The notes under the pieces were generated by a model. It did no database searches, was not told the DNA's origin, and was given only the letters and a program-made list of their open reading frames with translations. The translations under genes were made by a program, and so were the position numbers. A stretch of DNA of 64,000 nucleotides, taken from the NCBI GenBank assembly GCA_030765065.1, contig CM060977.1:128282295-128346294 (forward strand). The letters are read 5' to 3'. This DNA is from Deroplatys truncata (lineage: Eukaryota; Arthropoda; Insecta; Mantodea; Mantidae). The stretch's first letter is position 1, and each line of letters starts with the position of its first letter. Below are positions 1-10,789 of this stretch, in pieces.

Positions 1-385
1 TTTTAGAAGATCAAAAATGTCGAAAAACGTTCCATTTAAGGATAGTTTGGGTTGGGGAATTTTCTTGAAAATCTTAGTTACGCATCTTTTGAAGGTATAG
101 CTTAGCATTGCACCGGTGCAGAAACCAAATTCCTACATTCAGTGGACGATTCCACTTTTGCAGTGGAAATGGGGGGTGACAACGCCTCCTTCTTCTCCCT
201 CTTTATTGCCAATGTTTGAGTGTCAAACCCAACCTCAGAGATGTAGCATTATGTTCCATCGCATGCCATCACTTCAGGGACAAGCCCTATTGAACTTAAA
301 TACCAAGTTTGGTGTTGATCCGACTTTTCGCCTTTAAGTTATGTTGTTTATGCGCGCACACACACAGACACACTCACACAACTCG

Positions 386-695
386 ACAACCACCTTAAAA
401 TTTTCTCGAGATTTATTAGATTAATAGATTTTACATAACTAGAATGACTATAGGAAAACTACAACTAAAGTGAATATAACATATACTTGATAGGAATAGA
501 AATTAATACAAGTTGTTGTAAATTCTATACAAAGAGGAATAAACCAAACATAAGAGAATAAGCTCACAAGGAAAGGAATTATAATTACACATACTTCACA
601 TGGAGAATTGTTGGTAATACATCGTATAAATTAGCATAGACAAGAAATTTTAAAGCATGTAATATTACTATGTAATGGAGCATGCTGTTGAATAA
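386..695. other. Unclassified insertion in Repeat A
   Basis: About 310 bp of AT-rich DNA separates two parts of the reverse Repeat A host copy (its CA-rich block ends at about 385 and resumes at about 696). I see no long ORF, terminal repeats or tRNA-like boxes in it, so it is either an unrecognised insertion or sequence brought in by rearrangement. Confidence 0.4.
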
Positions 696-740
696 ACTAA
701 AAGAAGGACACACACACACCATTTTCTAGAAATGCTATAT

Positions 741-1591
741 ACTTTCTCTACTGCGTATAGCAAGTAGATGAAGTATTGCACTCCATCCAAAAATTCGATA
801 CCGAGATTTCACCGGAAATATATGCTTTGAGACCCCTGAATCCAAAAAAAAGCATTTTTGGAAACATGTCCGTGTGTGTCTGTGAACAGCATAACTCAGA
901 AACGAACAGTCGGATAAACACCAAACTTGGTATTTAGGTTCAGTATCTTCCGGGGATACAATACGAACGTTTTCAAGAAAATTCCTCACCCCAGATTACA
1001 CTTTACATGCAACAATTTTCGAAAAATTTTATTTTCTCAAAAATGGCTCTAACGATTTTGATTAAAATATCATATGTTTAAGATGTGTTTATGACAAATG
1101 AAATGTATATCTCGAATTTTCTGGGAATGTCTCCAAAAGTATTCTTCATTGTGAACGACTTTTGCATAACTGGTAAACCATAAGAGATAGACATAATTTT
1201 ACTACACAAAAAATGTCGATAGCGTTAAAATACACAATTTATGTCATATACATTTGTTTTGTTGAGTGAACCATTTTCGAAATATTGCTTATTATTCCCT
1301 TAAATTTTCAAATACTTATACTTTTTCTCAAATGTGAATTCGTTATTCATTTCTTTTTCTTTCTTTTTTTTTGTCCTGGTAATGCAAAGAGAATGGAATA
1401 CTCCACATAGCAACCAGCTCTTAAAATATTTGACTATAGCTTAAAGCCTACCAATTCCCCTTGCATCTACAAGAAAATTAGCAATAAGATTAACATCTCG
1501 ATATCACGATTAACATGAATCATATGGAGAATAGGTTTGTAAAAATAGTTTGTACAAGAGTAGAGAAAGTAATGTGAGTGTAACACAACAG
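741..1591 (+). mobile_element. Repeat A copy, forward, full length
   Basis: Left end ACTTTCTCTACT at 741-752 and the matching inverted end AGTAGAGAAAGT at 1559-1570, followed by the family's 3' tail (GTGAGTGTAACACA...CAG) and a T-run. The copy sits inside the reverse host copy 1-1709, at the place where other copies carry a run of T. The reverse-strand ORF at 735-989 is a by-product of the repeat: equivalent broken frames recur in the other copies. Confidence 0.8.
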
Positions 1592-1964
1592 ATTTTTTGT
1601 TTCTGCATTCAGGGGCCTCAAAACATATATTTCCGGTGAAATGTCGGTATCAAATTTTTGGGTGGAATGCAATACCTTCTCTACCTACTAGGTACAGAGA
1701 AAGTAAAAAGCAAACATAAATTAATACATTAAAGCAATATTTATATAATGAACAAATAACTCTAAAATAATTGAAGTATACAAAAATGTGACTCTTTATG
1801 CAACTCCTTTTCTAATAACACTTTTAACTGTGTGTACATTTTTTATTTAAACACTGTTTAGTGTAAAAATATGGACATTTCTACTATTACATTGTATAAT
1901 ATTTTATATGGAATATAAAATAAGCACAAAAAGATAATGATTGCAAATTACCTATTCTATTTAC

Positions 1965-2003
1965 CTACCTTGGGAACACTTAGGAAAACTAAGCCCAAGG
2001 TAG
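1965..2003. other. Inverted-repeat hairpin
   Basis: The arms CTACCTTGGG and CCCAAGGTAG are perfect 10-bp complements, with a second 5-bp complement (CTTAG/CTAAG) inside. It could be the remnant of a small transposon end or an extrudable hairpin. No gene is adjacent. Confidence 0.5.
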
Positions 2004-2191
2004 CTAAGTTACTCAAATAAGTGCATAAGGCTTCTGGCATTACAGAAGAAGGAAATAAGTTAATATACTAAAATATAAAAGTAAGTAAGTATTATATCAA
2101 TTTCCATTGCTCTAAACCAACTTATATAGTTTCTACTAATGCACCTAACTCCACTATCGTTTGCAAACGTTAAAATAGTGACTACATAAAG

Positions 2192-2220
2192 CAATAGTGT
2201 ATTAGTGTCTTACACTATTG
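2192..2220. other. 10-bp inverted repeat
   Basis: CAATAGTGTA and TACACTATTG pair perfectly across a 9-base loop. The surrounding 2000-2650 region is AT-rich with no recognised gene. Possible MITE remnant, otherwise unexplained. Confidence 0.4.
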
Positions 2221-2663
2221 GATAAAAAAACCAACATGAGCTTAAGCGACATCTATTTCGGTACTAAAATGGTTCATGCTAAGTCTCAAAGTGAAGCAAA
2301 AAACATTAATAGTCATAAAACACGTGGAACGAGGGAATGCCACGCAAGCACGTTACATATACTAGTATAAATCGTTCTAAGCGCGCGCTACCTACCTTTG
2401 ATCGTTTCTATTTTCATTGCCTAGTTTACATGTGGGAGATTAAATACCTACATCTACTACAAAAAACCCAACTACCCTCTATGTATACTGCACTTATCAT
2501 ATTTAATCTTCCGGTTTAAAACTAGAAGCTCGTATTAATGTTTAATGCATTGACAAAGACACCCTCTAGTTTAAAAATAATAATAATAATTTAGAAATAA
2601 ATGTATAAATAGTTGCCGTAACGTTTTACCAGCTGCAACTCCCGTTGAAAACAACAGAACGAT

Positions 2664-3080
2664 AAAAACCTTACGTGCTAATTTCGCATGGATTTCTCTT
2701 CCCACTAAAGCTTATTTTTATTCAACTACGCAATTATCTTACGAAAGCTTACAATTCTGTTCAGTTCATATTAATCGTAATAAATATTTGCAAAATAGTT
2801 TCAGTTGTTGGTACAAACAAATCTGAATCGACATTCAAAAGTTTAGAAGCGTGTCGCTATAGTTGGACTACTTTTTCGGTATACAAAAACTTAATCCAAT
2901 ACTATCTGGGAAATGGCTAATTCCACGAAAGAGTTATTTGAAATAAACTGTAGTTTTAAAGATTTGTACATGTTTTGTGTAGTACGCTTTTGCTTGTCCC
3001 TTAAGGTTAGAATAGAACAAAATCTTTATTCATCCACTGATTCCAGCAATATGGGACAGTCAGTTACAATAAAATTCACT
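2664..3080 (-). mobile_element. Repeat A' fragment, reverse, old
   Basis: Diverged reverse copy of the A' subfamily. It shares the block order seen at 29.5 kb: a TTATTTTT-containing stretch, 'gggaaatggct', 'ttatttgaaataaa', then 'tgtgtagtacg'. The left end is missing. The short ORFs here are shadows of the repeat. Confidence 0.55.
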
Positions 3081-3299
3081 AAGTATTTCACAATTACATC
3101 TGATCATAATATTCACACTAAAAGTAAAATGTGTAAAAGTACATGAACAGCCTTTGTTTACTCATGGCTAAGAAAAAACACAATTAAGCAAACATTTGAG
3201 GATAATATATGTTATAACAAATGCTTCATTTTACTTTCACATCAAGAGAGCATGTTTATCTTTCTCTTGCTTGAGAAAAAATATCTTCATTACAGTCGA

Positions 3300-3545
3300 A
3301 TGCTGGAGTGGTGTACCCGACCATGGATTTCCTCTCTTCCACTAGAGGGACGTCTCCAAGCGACCTGTGACCGGGTGGTCAAGCCTGGAACTATTAAAGA
3401 ACTCTGCGTGTGTCTGTCGATTTACGCCGGCTTGTTCTACAGCCCATACCGTCTCCTGCTGTTCCCTTACCTATCCGTTCCTTCGGAGGTGTGTACACAA
3501 AAGATCCATTGGGGGTCGTGGTGCTAGGTCTCCCCTCCGTTAACT
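3300..3545 (+). mobile_element. SINE 3' fragment
   Basis: GC-rich block colinear with the 3' half of the SINE copy at 52745-53312: shared stretches are 'ggtcaag', 'aactct', 'gcgtgtctgtcg', 'cagcccata' and 'acacaaaagatcc'. The tRNA-like head is absent, so this is a 5'-truncated copy, as expected for target-primed retroposition. Confidence 0.6.
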
Positions 3546-3789
3546 GGTCATAGTTATAGTCATGTACATGGCAGAGATAGCGGGTATGAAACATTCACAT
3601 GATGTTTCCTACTCACTGCTGATTTTTGGGTATTCTTTATACATACATTATGCAGATAAAAGTAATGCTTTTAGATTTGACATAAATCACGATAAATATT
3701 TGCCCAGAAATGGCTTAAAATTTAAAGTATGTAGACTTCCGTACATTAAATATGAGGAAATAGTACCTAGATAATTGGGTCACAAATCG

Positions 3790-3820
<31 letters not shown>
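3790..3820. repeat. (ATT)n microsatellite
   Basis: About ten uninterrupted ATT/TTA units immediately upstream of the GC-rich gag-bearing unit. Confidence 0.9.
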
Positions 3821-3821
<1 letters not shown>

Positions 3822-4086
3822 AATACCCTACAAAAACTGTTTAGTGGTACCCCACCACAGATAAATAATAAGTTCATCACGCGGCAACAAATAACTTTTG
3901 ACACAGGCTATACTGCACCAAGTAATTGTAATACACACTAACAGGTAAATAAGTCCAACCGCTTGCCACAGCGGCCCTACTGTACAAACAGTTTAAGCTC
4001 AAACTAGTTGGCGCCACCCGTTCTTTACGCTGGTGACCGTTACGCAGCGACCACAGGTATAAATAGGCCGATCCAGGCAACAGTGA

Positions 4087-4575
4087 TTCAGGGACCTTCC
4101 AGTGCACTTCTTGCTAGATGCTGCAAGGCAGCACTGGCGCTCTGTGATTCGGGCCTCCCGAATTTCTTCAAACAGAGGGCCAACAACGCTGGTTCGCCTC
4201 CACCTGGGTTCCGCCTCGGACGCTCAGGCAGCCTTGGGGTCAAACCTGCCTCTGCTTGGGCAGTGTTTGCGCGTCGAGGCCAGCAGGAGTCAACGTCCGG
4301 TACCCTGCCACCGCTGTTGTGTCTTCGGTCACACAGCGGAGGCATGCATCGCTGCATCTCGGTGCCACTACTGCGGGGCAGGTTGCCTCACCGCAAACTG
4401 CACCGCCCACGACCTTCGCCGACGCCGCCGATTCTGCGCCACCTGTTCCGGGCGCACACACTTTACAGGGCAGGCTCAGTGCCCCCTGTACCCCCGGAAA
4501 CAGCAACCAACTGGGTCAGCTACACTGACGTCAACTCAACAGCCTCCGCAGACGACCCCCCCGTGTAATGGCTAA
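4087..4575 (+). pseudogene. Retrotransposon gag-like ORF1 with CCHC zinc knuckles
   Basis: Open frame of about 160 codons entered directly after a TGA, with no convincing ATG, so the N-terminal part is probably missing. Near its centre is a classical zinc knuckle, C-x2-C-x4-H-x4-C (CHRCCVFGHTAEAC). A second cysteine cluster follows (CHYCGAGCLTANC, with the expected His not in place), then a third, C-x2-C-x4-H-x6-C (CATCSGRTHFTGQAQC), followed by CPLYP. Three spaced knuckles ending this way are typical of ORF1 (gag, RNA-binding) proteins of jockey/I-type non-LTR retrotransposons. The last codons overlap the ATG of the next ORF. Base composition is far more GC-rich than the flanks. No reverse transcriptase follows. 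The retroelement assignment is strong; the exact clade is unknown. Confidence 0.7.
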
Positions 4576-5179
4576 GCCTCCACGGACGGTTCCTGACTCT
4601 TCACATTCACAAACAGAACTACAAGCCACTCTGTCTGTTATGCAGGCCACACTTCAGGACTTCAAAACCACCTTCAACGATTTCAACTCTCGCTTAGCTG
4701 AGCTACACTGCGCAACCAACACACGCCTCGCGGCAGTTGAGGCCAAGCAGCGGATCTCGGCCAGGGCAATCTTCGCCCTCTCAAGACAAATCACGGGCCT
4801 CCAAGGTGATGACGGGATCCTCGCATCGGTCCAGCGCAAGCTGGAACGCATCGAGGGCCACCTCGTCGAACCGGACGACGCCGACACTGAATCCGATGAC
4901 CAGCCGACACGACTCGGAGCACTTCAGGCACAATTGAGGGATCTTCGGGATCTTCAAGCCGAATCAAATGGATTCATCCACACCTGCAAGGTACAACCGA
5001 ACACCACTCTAAAGTTTGGGGACTACATGACCAATCTGGACAGACTCCGCACCTCAATTCAACGAATGGTCAGGGACGAACACCACTTCGGCAAGGAACT
5101 TCAACAACCAGTCACAGGTCCATCGGACTGGCCGGACGCAGCAACCAGAGGCCGCAACAGACTCAGAAAGAATTTCTAA
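4568..5179 (+). CDS. Small coiled-coil protein following gag
   Basis: 203-aa ORF beginning with a real ATG that overlaps the end of the gag-like frame by 8 bases. Residues 15-115 are rich in spaced Leu/Ile/Val with Gln, Lys and Glu, as in a coiled coil, followed by an acidic stretch (about 98-110) and a second helical segment. The C-terminus is basic (RGRNRLRKNF). I do not recognise a family. The coupling to the zinc-knuckle ORF and the shared GC-rich composition suggest both belong to the same retroelement, perhaps as an oligomerisation module. It could also be a chance frame in GC-rich DNA, although its length and regular composition argue against that. Confidence 0.45.
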   Translation: MAKPPRTVPDSSHSQTELQATLSVMQATLQDFKTTFNDFNSRLAELHCATNTRLAAVEAKQRISARAIFALSRQITGLQGDDGILASVQRKLERIEGHLVEPDDADTESDDQPTRLGALQAQLRDLRDLQAESNGFIHTCKVQPNTTLKFGDYMTNLDRLRTSIQRMVRDEHHFGKELQQPVTGPSDWPDAATRGRNRLRKNF

Positions 5180-5595
5180 GCAAGACTGCACTCTACTTCG
5201 CGACGGCAAACTGGCCATCGTCTAACTTGCCTATCGCCACACCATCCCTCTCCTACTTTTCCTTTACATCTCACCCTTGAATTTCCAAGGTCGCAACCTG
5301 GGAACTGTAGCCACTTTTCACTCCTGACTTCCCAAGGGCGCAAGCAGGGCCTCGGTCATGCTTGCGTCCTGGCGCCTTACCTTCACCTGGCTTAGGCCCT
5401 AGTGGCCGGCCAATATATCCTTACCCTGAATACGCCGGTGCAACAGCGGTACGGCCGCATTATCACTCCGAATTCCTCTTTTTCCTTCTACCATATTTTC
5501 CTTCCGGTGGAGGAGTTTTTAGTGGGTATGCCGACTATTGGTGAGTCCCACACTCTCAGTCCCGACTGCCATCGGGGCTGGGATAAGTGATTAAA
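5180..5595 (+). other. Putative 3' UTR of the gag-only element
   Basis: GC-rich non-coding stretch continuing from the coiled-coil ORF and ending in a hairpin (AGTCCCGA at 5558-5565 pairing with TCGGGGCT at 5572-5579) followed by GATTAAAT. A stable hairpin just before an AT-rich end resembles the 3' recognition structures used by non-LTR reverse transcriptases. This is an inference from position and structure only. Confidence 0.4.
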
Positions 5596-5762
5596 TCATT
5601 TTCTCCTCCACTCGAAAAGAAACAGTGATTCAGTCAGAACTGGCTCCTCGCCTCGTACGCTCACTGGCACAAGCCGCCGGGGCGGAAGATATATGAAACT
5701 ATAAAGACTCATCTTTTAAGACCAAACATAGAAATGTGCTATTTCTACTCCCATGTAATCGC

Positions 5763-5832
5763 CGTGACCTAGCTTCGCCGGTTAGACGATCCCGGGCGGT
5801 GTTCAAACTCAGTAGGTTTACCTACCAGCATA
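5763..5832 (+). repeat. Weak tRNA-like (SINE) remnant
   Basis: Contains 'TAGCTTCGCCGGTTAGACG' resembling an A box and 'GTGTTCAAACTC' resembling a B box at tRNA-like spacing. It lies in GC-rich DNA (5596-5985) between the gag-only unit and the LTR copy. I see nothing else in that stretch. Confidence 0.3.
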
Positions 5833-6025
5833 TCTCGCAGATCACCGACACCCTTTCGGACCGGTGTGAGAAATTCTACTCGATCCCTCGTAGCCCCCTC
5901 AATCAGGAAAGCGCCCGGGAAGAACAAACGGTGCCATAAGAGACCGATGGGGCCTTCTCCTTGTATCAGACCTCTGTAGTAACAATAGGCAAACGTGTAC
6001 TAAACAAGGCCACAACCCATAGGTT

Positions 6026-6970
6026 TGAGGCAGTATTTTTAACACTTAAATGATTTCAGTCAAATTATATAATATAAAATTAATAACAGCCCGCCTTAAA
6101 AGCAATATGTGTATAAAATAACATATACACTCAACATATGTAACACTCATTGTATTGATGCTTATATTATGTACATGTTCAATAATGTTATGTGTATTAC
6201 GTAATTTAATAATGTAGGAGCTGTAAGAATAATAGGTTAAAAGTTGCTAACAATAAGGTAGCTTTGAGGCAATAATGAATTAGAAAGTTTAATAATACTA
6301 CTGTTAATTCTTGGAGGAACAATAATGTAACTTTTGAGACAGTTTATAAAATAGCCAATCAACAACCAGAAAAAGCTGAAGTTCAAAAGAACTATTCTAT
6401 TCGAGTAGGATTAGCCAATCAGAAACTGAAATGGAGCAAAAGTTACAAATTCAGAAGTCATTTGCTTGTAGACAGCGTTACTAACCGGACGCGAGACACG
6501 TCCTCGAGAAGTTTAATACATATTCAGTGTGAGAAGAACATAATTTACGTTTTTAAAAAGTTCAAGTAATTAATAAACAATCTCACAGTTCTCTATATCA
6601 GTGAGGTGTTATTTTAATCGTTTAAAGAATTAATAAATGTTGTGAAGTACAAATTATAATCTGTGTAAGCCTAAATTCTTAGCCGCACCACTCTCTGCAA
6701 AGAAATTCATGTTTCTAACAATAATACTGACGCAGCCGAGGCAAACATAAATATATAATATTTAAAGAAACAGTTCAATTACAAAGTTAATATTTTCAAA
6801 CTTGGGGCGAAGGCTACTGGAAAATTTTAACCATACGTGCGGTTGCAACTACTTCAAGTTCGGCTCCCCAACAGTCGAAATACAATACAACACCACCATA
6901 AAATTAACCTTCTTCAAATTGACGTCCAAAGCGTGCTGCAAATAACGTAAAGACAACATACCTTACTTCA
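6026..6970 (+). mobile_element. Solo LTR copy 1
   Basis: Starts TGAGGCAGTATTTTT and ends ACTTCA, the TG...CA termini of an LTR, flanked by GGTT/AGTT (3 of 4 bases match). It carries two CCAAT motifs, a TATA-like stretch before an initiator-like TCAGTGTG, and AATAAA signals further on, in U3-R-U5 order. The last 150 bp contain degenerate repeats of a unit ending in GGCTCCCCAAC. Four relatives lie at 23685, 31404, 38853 and 43919. No gag, pol or second LTR is adjacent, so it is a solo LTR. Confidence 0.7.
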
Positions 6971-7402
6971 AGTTTTCAATTATCTCACACAGATGGGGCA
7001 ACAAATATATCTGAACTTGGAAAAGTGATAAATTATGCCACGGTTATTTCTAAAAATATATTATAAAAGTTGTACATTATAATGAACGTTTTTAAATTTT
7101 CCCGCCAAATACCCTTTTCTGTCTGTTTAGTTTTCTAGATGAATCAAGCTTCATAAGCTGTTTAGGGTGAACTTCTTTCACGCAAATACCTATTTCAAAT
7201 GTGGTACGCAATTAAATCGTTGGATATTCTGAAAAAAGGAAAGAATACATTGTCTATATTAATACATCTTTAAAATGGGTAGACTTACAAGAGAGTCTTT
7301 GCCTTGCCTCCTTAGAAGATTCCAAACTTCAGTACAAAGCTGTTTGTCAAGTTTTGCCTATAAGCTATAATGGTCATAGAGTGAGACCGATATACTTACC
7401 AC

Positions 7403-7445
<43 letters not shown>

Positions 7446-7446
7446 T
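7403..7446. repeat. (CT)n(CA)n compound microsatellite
   Basis: CT repeats passing directly into CA repeats, lying where a reverse and a forward Repeat A fragment meet (7275-7400 and from 7505). Confidence 0.9.
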
Positions 7447-7504
7447 ACACATACTCTGACACACACTTCTGTGCGCACGCGCATACACATACACAGAGCA
7501 TTTT

Positions 7505-8115
7505 AGCAAGCAGTGTATTCCACCCAAAAATGTGTTACCGAGTTTCATTGGAGAGACACGTTTTGAGACACGTACCCAACCAACAAAATGTATTTTTAAA
7601 GAACATGACTCAAAAACGAAAAGTTGGTTAAGTACCCAACTTTATATTTAAGTTTAGCGTCTTCCAAGAATACGACACGAAGATTTTGAAGAAAATCTTC
7701 CAACACAAGCTACCCTTTATATGGAAACCTTTCAGTTATTTTTATTTTGTAAGAACAGTGCAATAATTTTGAGTAAAATGGATTATGTTTAAGATATTTG
7801 AATGACAAATAAAACCTATATATTCAAATTTATGCGAATAACCGGAAGTACTCTTCACTTTGAATGATTGTTGTATAACTTGTGAGCCTAAGAAAAAAAC
7901 AAACAAATAAAATCTTATTTCTCAGAAAAGTGTAGCTATCGTTCAAACAACAAGTTATATAAAATGAAAGGAACCATTTCAGAGATATTCTTTGTTATTG
8001 GTTTGAATTTACAAATATTTAAGACTTTTAAAATTGGTAAGTCGTCGTTTACTTTTTCTCATGGTAATGCATGGAATTTCAAAGCCATCACATCGCGTCC
8101 GCGTTTTGTAAACTT
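7505..8115 (+). mobile_element. Repeat A fragment, forward, old
   Basis: Colinear with the first three quarters of Repeat A: 'gtattccacccaaaaa', 'cgtttttgagac', 'actcaaaaacgaaaagttgg', 'gaagaaaatctt', 'gacaaataaa'. It is diverged, the right end is not recognisable, and the left TIR is absent. An inverted piece of the same family precedes it (about 7275-7400). Confidence 0.6.
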
Positions 8116-8334
8116 GATCTTCAGTTTAGCCAAAATACTCTTTTACTACAAAGAAATATGTAAACGAGTGATGGCAATTTGTATTTGTTAACAAATAGTA
8201 GATAGAAATATTTATTTTATTTTATTTATTTATTTGTGGTAGCAATCTTCCTTAAAAATATGGCTATACATCAGCCCAAGCTGTTATCTTGCCACATTCT
8301 ATTCATATTAATTTCTTTAATTATATCATAAAAT

Positions 8335-8395
8335 GATGATAATAATAATATTATAATAATGATAATAATGATAATGATAATATAATTACATAACT
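8335..8395. repeat. (AAT/GAT)n microsatellite
   Basis: Imperfect trinucleotide repeat of ATA, AAT and GAT units. Confidence 0.85.
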
Positions 8396-8631
8396 TAACA
8401 TCAAATGATACAACTAATTCACATCTCTTTTTATTGTACATAACCATTTCTTTTTTACTTTTGACAGGTACTCTCCTACCTTTTTACTATCCTTGTAAAA
8501 AATCTTGCTTAAGGCTACTTTTCTGTCCAGTTTTAACCGTTTTCCATTCACAGCTTGCTTTCTCTAATGCTGTGTACCTTTACAATCAATAAGCTAATGT
8601 GAATGCAACGCGTCTGAGTTTTCTATTTATT

Positions 8632-8712
8632 TTTAGATGTATTTCCTGTTAAATCTTGACAACACTTTTGGGTGGGATGCAGCACTTCCTCTAAGACATA
8701 GGCAAAGTAATA
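8632..8712 (-). mobile_element. Repeat A left-end fragment, reverse
   Basis: The stretch 'tttcctgtt...ttttgggtgggatgcagcacttcctct' matches the inverted left end of Repeat A (GGAAGTATTGCATTCCACCC). The following 8713-9235 is AT-rich and shows nothing I recognise. Confidence 0.5.
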
Positions 8713-9235
8713 ACGTAGAACCAGCAATGTGATTGTTCTACCTTCAATGAATATTCTCTACACTTTTTAATATAACAGCGGGATAATAGTTAAGCATCGA
8801 AAACAATACGCTTACGACAAGCAATTCTCTGCAGTTCGAAAACAGCGCTTTGTAGATTATAAGTGCTTTGATCAGCTTTTGTTCCTTCTCTATTATTAGT
8901 TACCTTCCAGCACAATAAGCGTTATTATACAATATGAAGGCCACGATTTCCAGCTTTATAATCAGCTTCTGAACCGTAGGCCTTTGTTTCTATGAAATTG
9001 GCAAAGGAGGGCATAGTCTTATATTTTATATTAATTCATTTACTGCCGAAAATAATGCGGCAGGATCAATAAAACATATTACGATCAATATTTTGTAAAA
9101 TAATCCTGGAAGTAATGTGTTTTTATGAGGTAAAATATACTGGTTTTATACATCTCAAACAAGTTGTCTCTTCCTTTCTAACTTCCTGTTATTTACCTGA
9201 TTGATTTCTGTTTTATTTAGACACATACACATTTA

Positions 9236-10498
9236 CAGAGTGTATCTTTATTGGTGTCATGTATTTGGGGGATGTGGCATCAAAACAGTAAAAACGTCCA
9301 TATGAACATCGGTCTAAAAATAATTTATTTCAGTTACAATATAAAATCTAAAGTTACAACAATTGCTCGAAGTGGTTTCCTCTTGCTTCGATACATGCAG
9401 TAAGGCTGCGTTCCATACTCTGGCGTACTCTTGAAAATTACTGGTGTGTTTCGTATTTGATCAAATCCAGTTTGCATACGTCCTTTCAAAATTTCAACAT
9501 CAGGTACAGCAGTCGCATAAACAAGGACTTCAGATGTCCCCAGACGAAGAAATCCATTGAATACAAATCAGGGGATCGAGCAGGCCATGCAATGAGTGCT
9601 CCTCGACCAATCCATCTTTGCAGAAATCGATCTTTCAAAAACTTACGAACCATCATATTGAAATGAGCTGGAGCACCCTCGTGTAAAAACCACATTCGTT
9701 GGATTATTTCTAGAGACACATTACCAGTTAAGTGATGCATCTCATCTCTGAGAAATTGGAGATAGGTTTGTCTATGCACACGCGGAGGGAAGAAGTAGGG
9801 ACCAATAAAGTGATCATGAATGATTCCACGCCAAACGTTGGGAGAGAACCTCTGTTGATGGTTGTCCTGTCGTACTTCATTAGGATTTTGAAATTCCCAG
9901 TTATGATCGTTATGAAAATTGAAGATGCCGTCGCGAGTAAAACCAGCCTCATCGGTGAATAACATACAGGCTAGGAAATTGATGAACATAACGCACTGTT
10001 GTAACATGCGTTAAAATAAAGTCTTCTTGGCTCAAAGTCCGCCTCATTTAATCCTTGCACACGTTGAGATATGGGTACAGAAGATTTTCATGCAGAATTC
10101 TCCAGATAGTCATATGACTCTTTCCTTTACAGCCATACCCCTTGTGCTTTGTGATGGGTCTGCATCCACAGCACGAAGAACTCGTTCTTCAAGCCCAATG
10201 CCTTGAACCGCTCTTGATCACTCAACATCCCCAGTACTCCTCTCAAATGCGCCATTCTCCTTCTCAAGCGTTGGAGAATCCTTGCAAATGTTCTTGCACA
10301 CGATAACTGCCTGTCAGGGTACCTTTCTGCACGTTCACGTGCTCGTGTTGCATTGCTGTCTGCACGGCTATACGTGTAGTGCATATCCGTCTGTTCACTC
10401 ATGGAATACATCTTCTTTGACATATAACAACGAAACGGTTGATTTTCAGACCCATGTACATATAAACAGTTTTGATGACACCAATAAAGATCATCCTG
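9236..10498 (-). mobile_element. Mariner-superfamily element, TIRs and TA target duplication
   Basis: Terminal inverted repeats of about 28 bp frame the unit: the inner parts ATCTTTATTGGTGTCAT (left) and ATGACACCAATAAAGAT (right) are exact complements, while the outer 10 bases have diverged. TA dinucleotides flank it at 9234-9235 and 10499-10500. The interior encodes a broken transposase on the minus strand. At 1.26 kb it has full mariner length, so it decayed by point mutation and small indels rather than by large deletion. Confidence 0.8.
9486..10480 (-). pseudogene. Mariner-superfamily transposase (DD41D-like spacing), inactivated
   Basis: Reading right to left, an N-terminal piece (about 10140-10440; 'MSEQTDMHYTYSRAD...', a helix-turn-helix region) and a C-terminal piece (9486-9960) lie in different frames, joined by a stretch with stops around 9990-10130. 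The C-terminal piece keeps TDEAGF (first Asp), FLHEGAPAHF, where the usual second Asp is Glu, and SPDLYSMDFFVWG with the third Asp. There are 41 residues between the second and third catalytic positions, the DD41D-type spacing known from some mariner relatives. Enzymes of this type cut and paste DNA at TA sites in the nucleus. The frameshifts, stops and Asp-to-Glu change make it inactive. Confidence 0.8.
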
Positions 10499-10504
10499 TA
10501 TAAG

Positions 10505-10600
10505 CACCAATACCCAGGGCGGGACTCGAAACCACAATACCCTGAGCTACGAAACACCAAAGCTAGGCACTTTAGCGAGCGCGGCCACGTGGACCGACAA
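10505..10600 (-). repeat. tRNA-like SINE remnant
   Basis: On the minus strand a B-box-like GGTTTCGAGTCCC and an upstream stretch rich in tRNA-like G/C pairs lie directly against the TA of the mariner element. No acceptor-stem complementarity is evident, so it is not an intact tRNA gene. Confidence 0.4.
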
Positions 10601-10789
10601 GTTAAAATCGCTTAAAGAATTTTCTTAACCATAAGCCACGCAGTGTTGTGCATTTCGCAAAATGGACGCTTTTAAGTCAGTTGAAGAGAGCTATCCACTA
10701 CTGAGCCTATTTCAACTTTCGGTTGTAGTGAGGTAGCTATGGTATTTTAATTAAAATAAATTAATTTTACATGTAAAGGTTATTTTGAG

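Larger units (their letters stand above)
1..1709 (-). mobile_element. Repeat A host copy, reverse, interrupted
   Basis: Reverse-orientation copy of the Repeat A family, recognised by its conserved internal blocks: the precursor of the CA-rich tract, the stretch around 300-380, and the left-end block at 1603-1709 ending in AGAGAAAGT. It is split by about 190 bp of unrelated DNA near 98-287, by an unclassified block at about 386-695, and by a complete forward copy at 741-1591. The host resumes with a CA-rich stretch at about 696-736 and again at 1603. No coding function is visible. Confidence 0.7.

Noticed and set aside
735..989. Recurring 65-90-aa ORFs with a CFQKCF / FGWNAILPLL pattern (also at 16566, 26986, 32877, 40913, 43895, 57113)
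   Set aside because: They are the same reverse frame of Repeat A in each copy, broken differently by indels. High copy number, not coding constraint, explains the similarity.
4240..4506. Alternative frames of 60-186 aa in the GC-rich gag region
   Set aside because: Several frames stay open because of the high GC content. Only the frame with three zinc knuckles has recognisable motifs.
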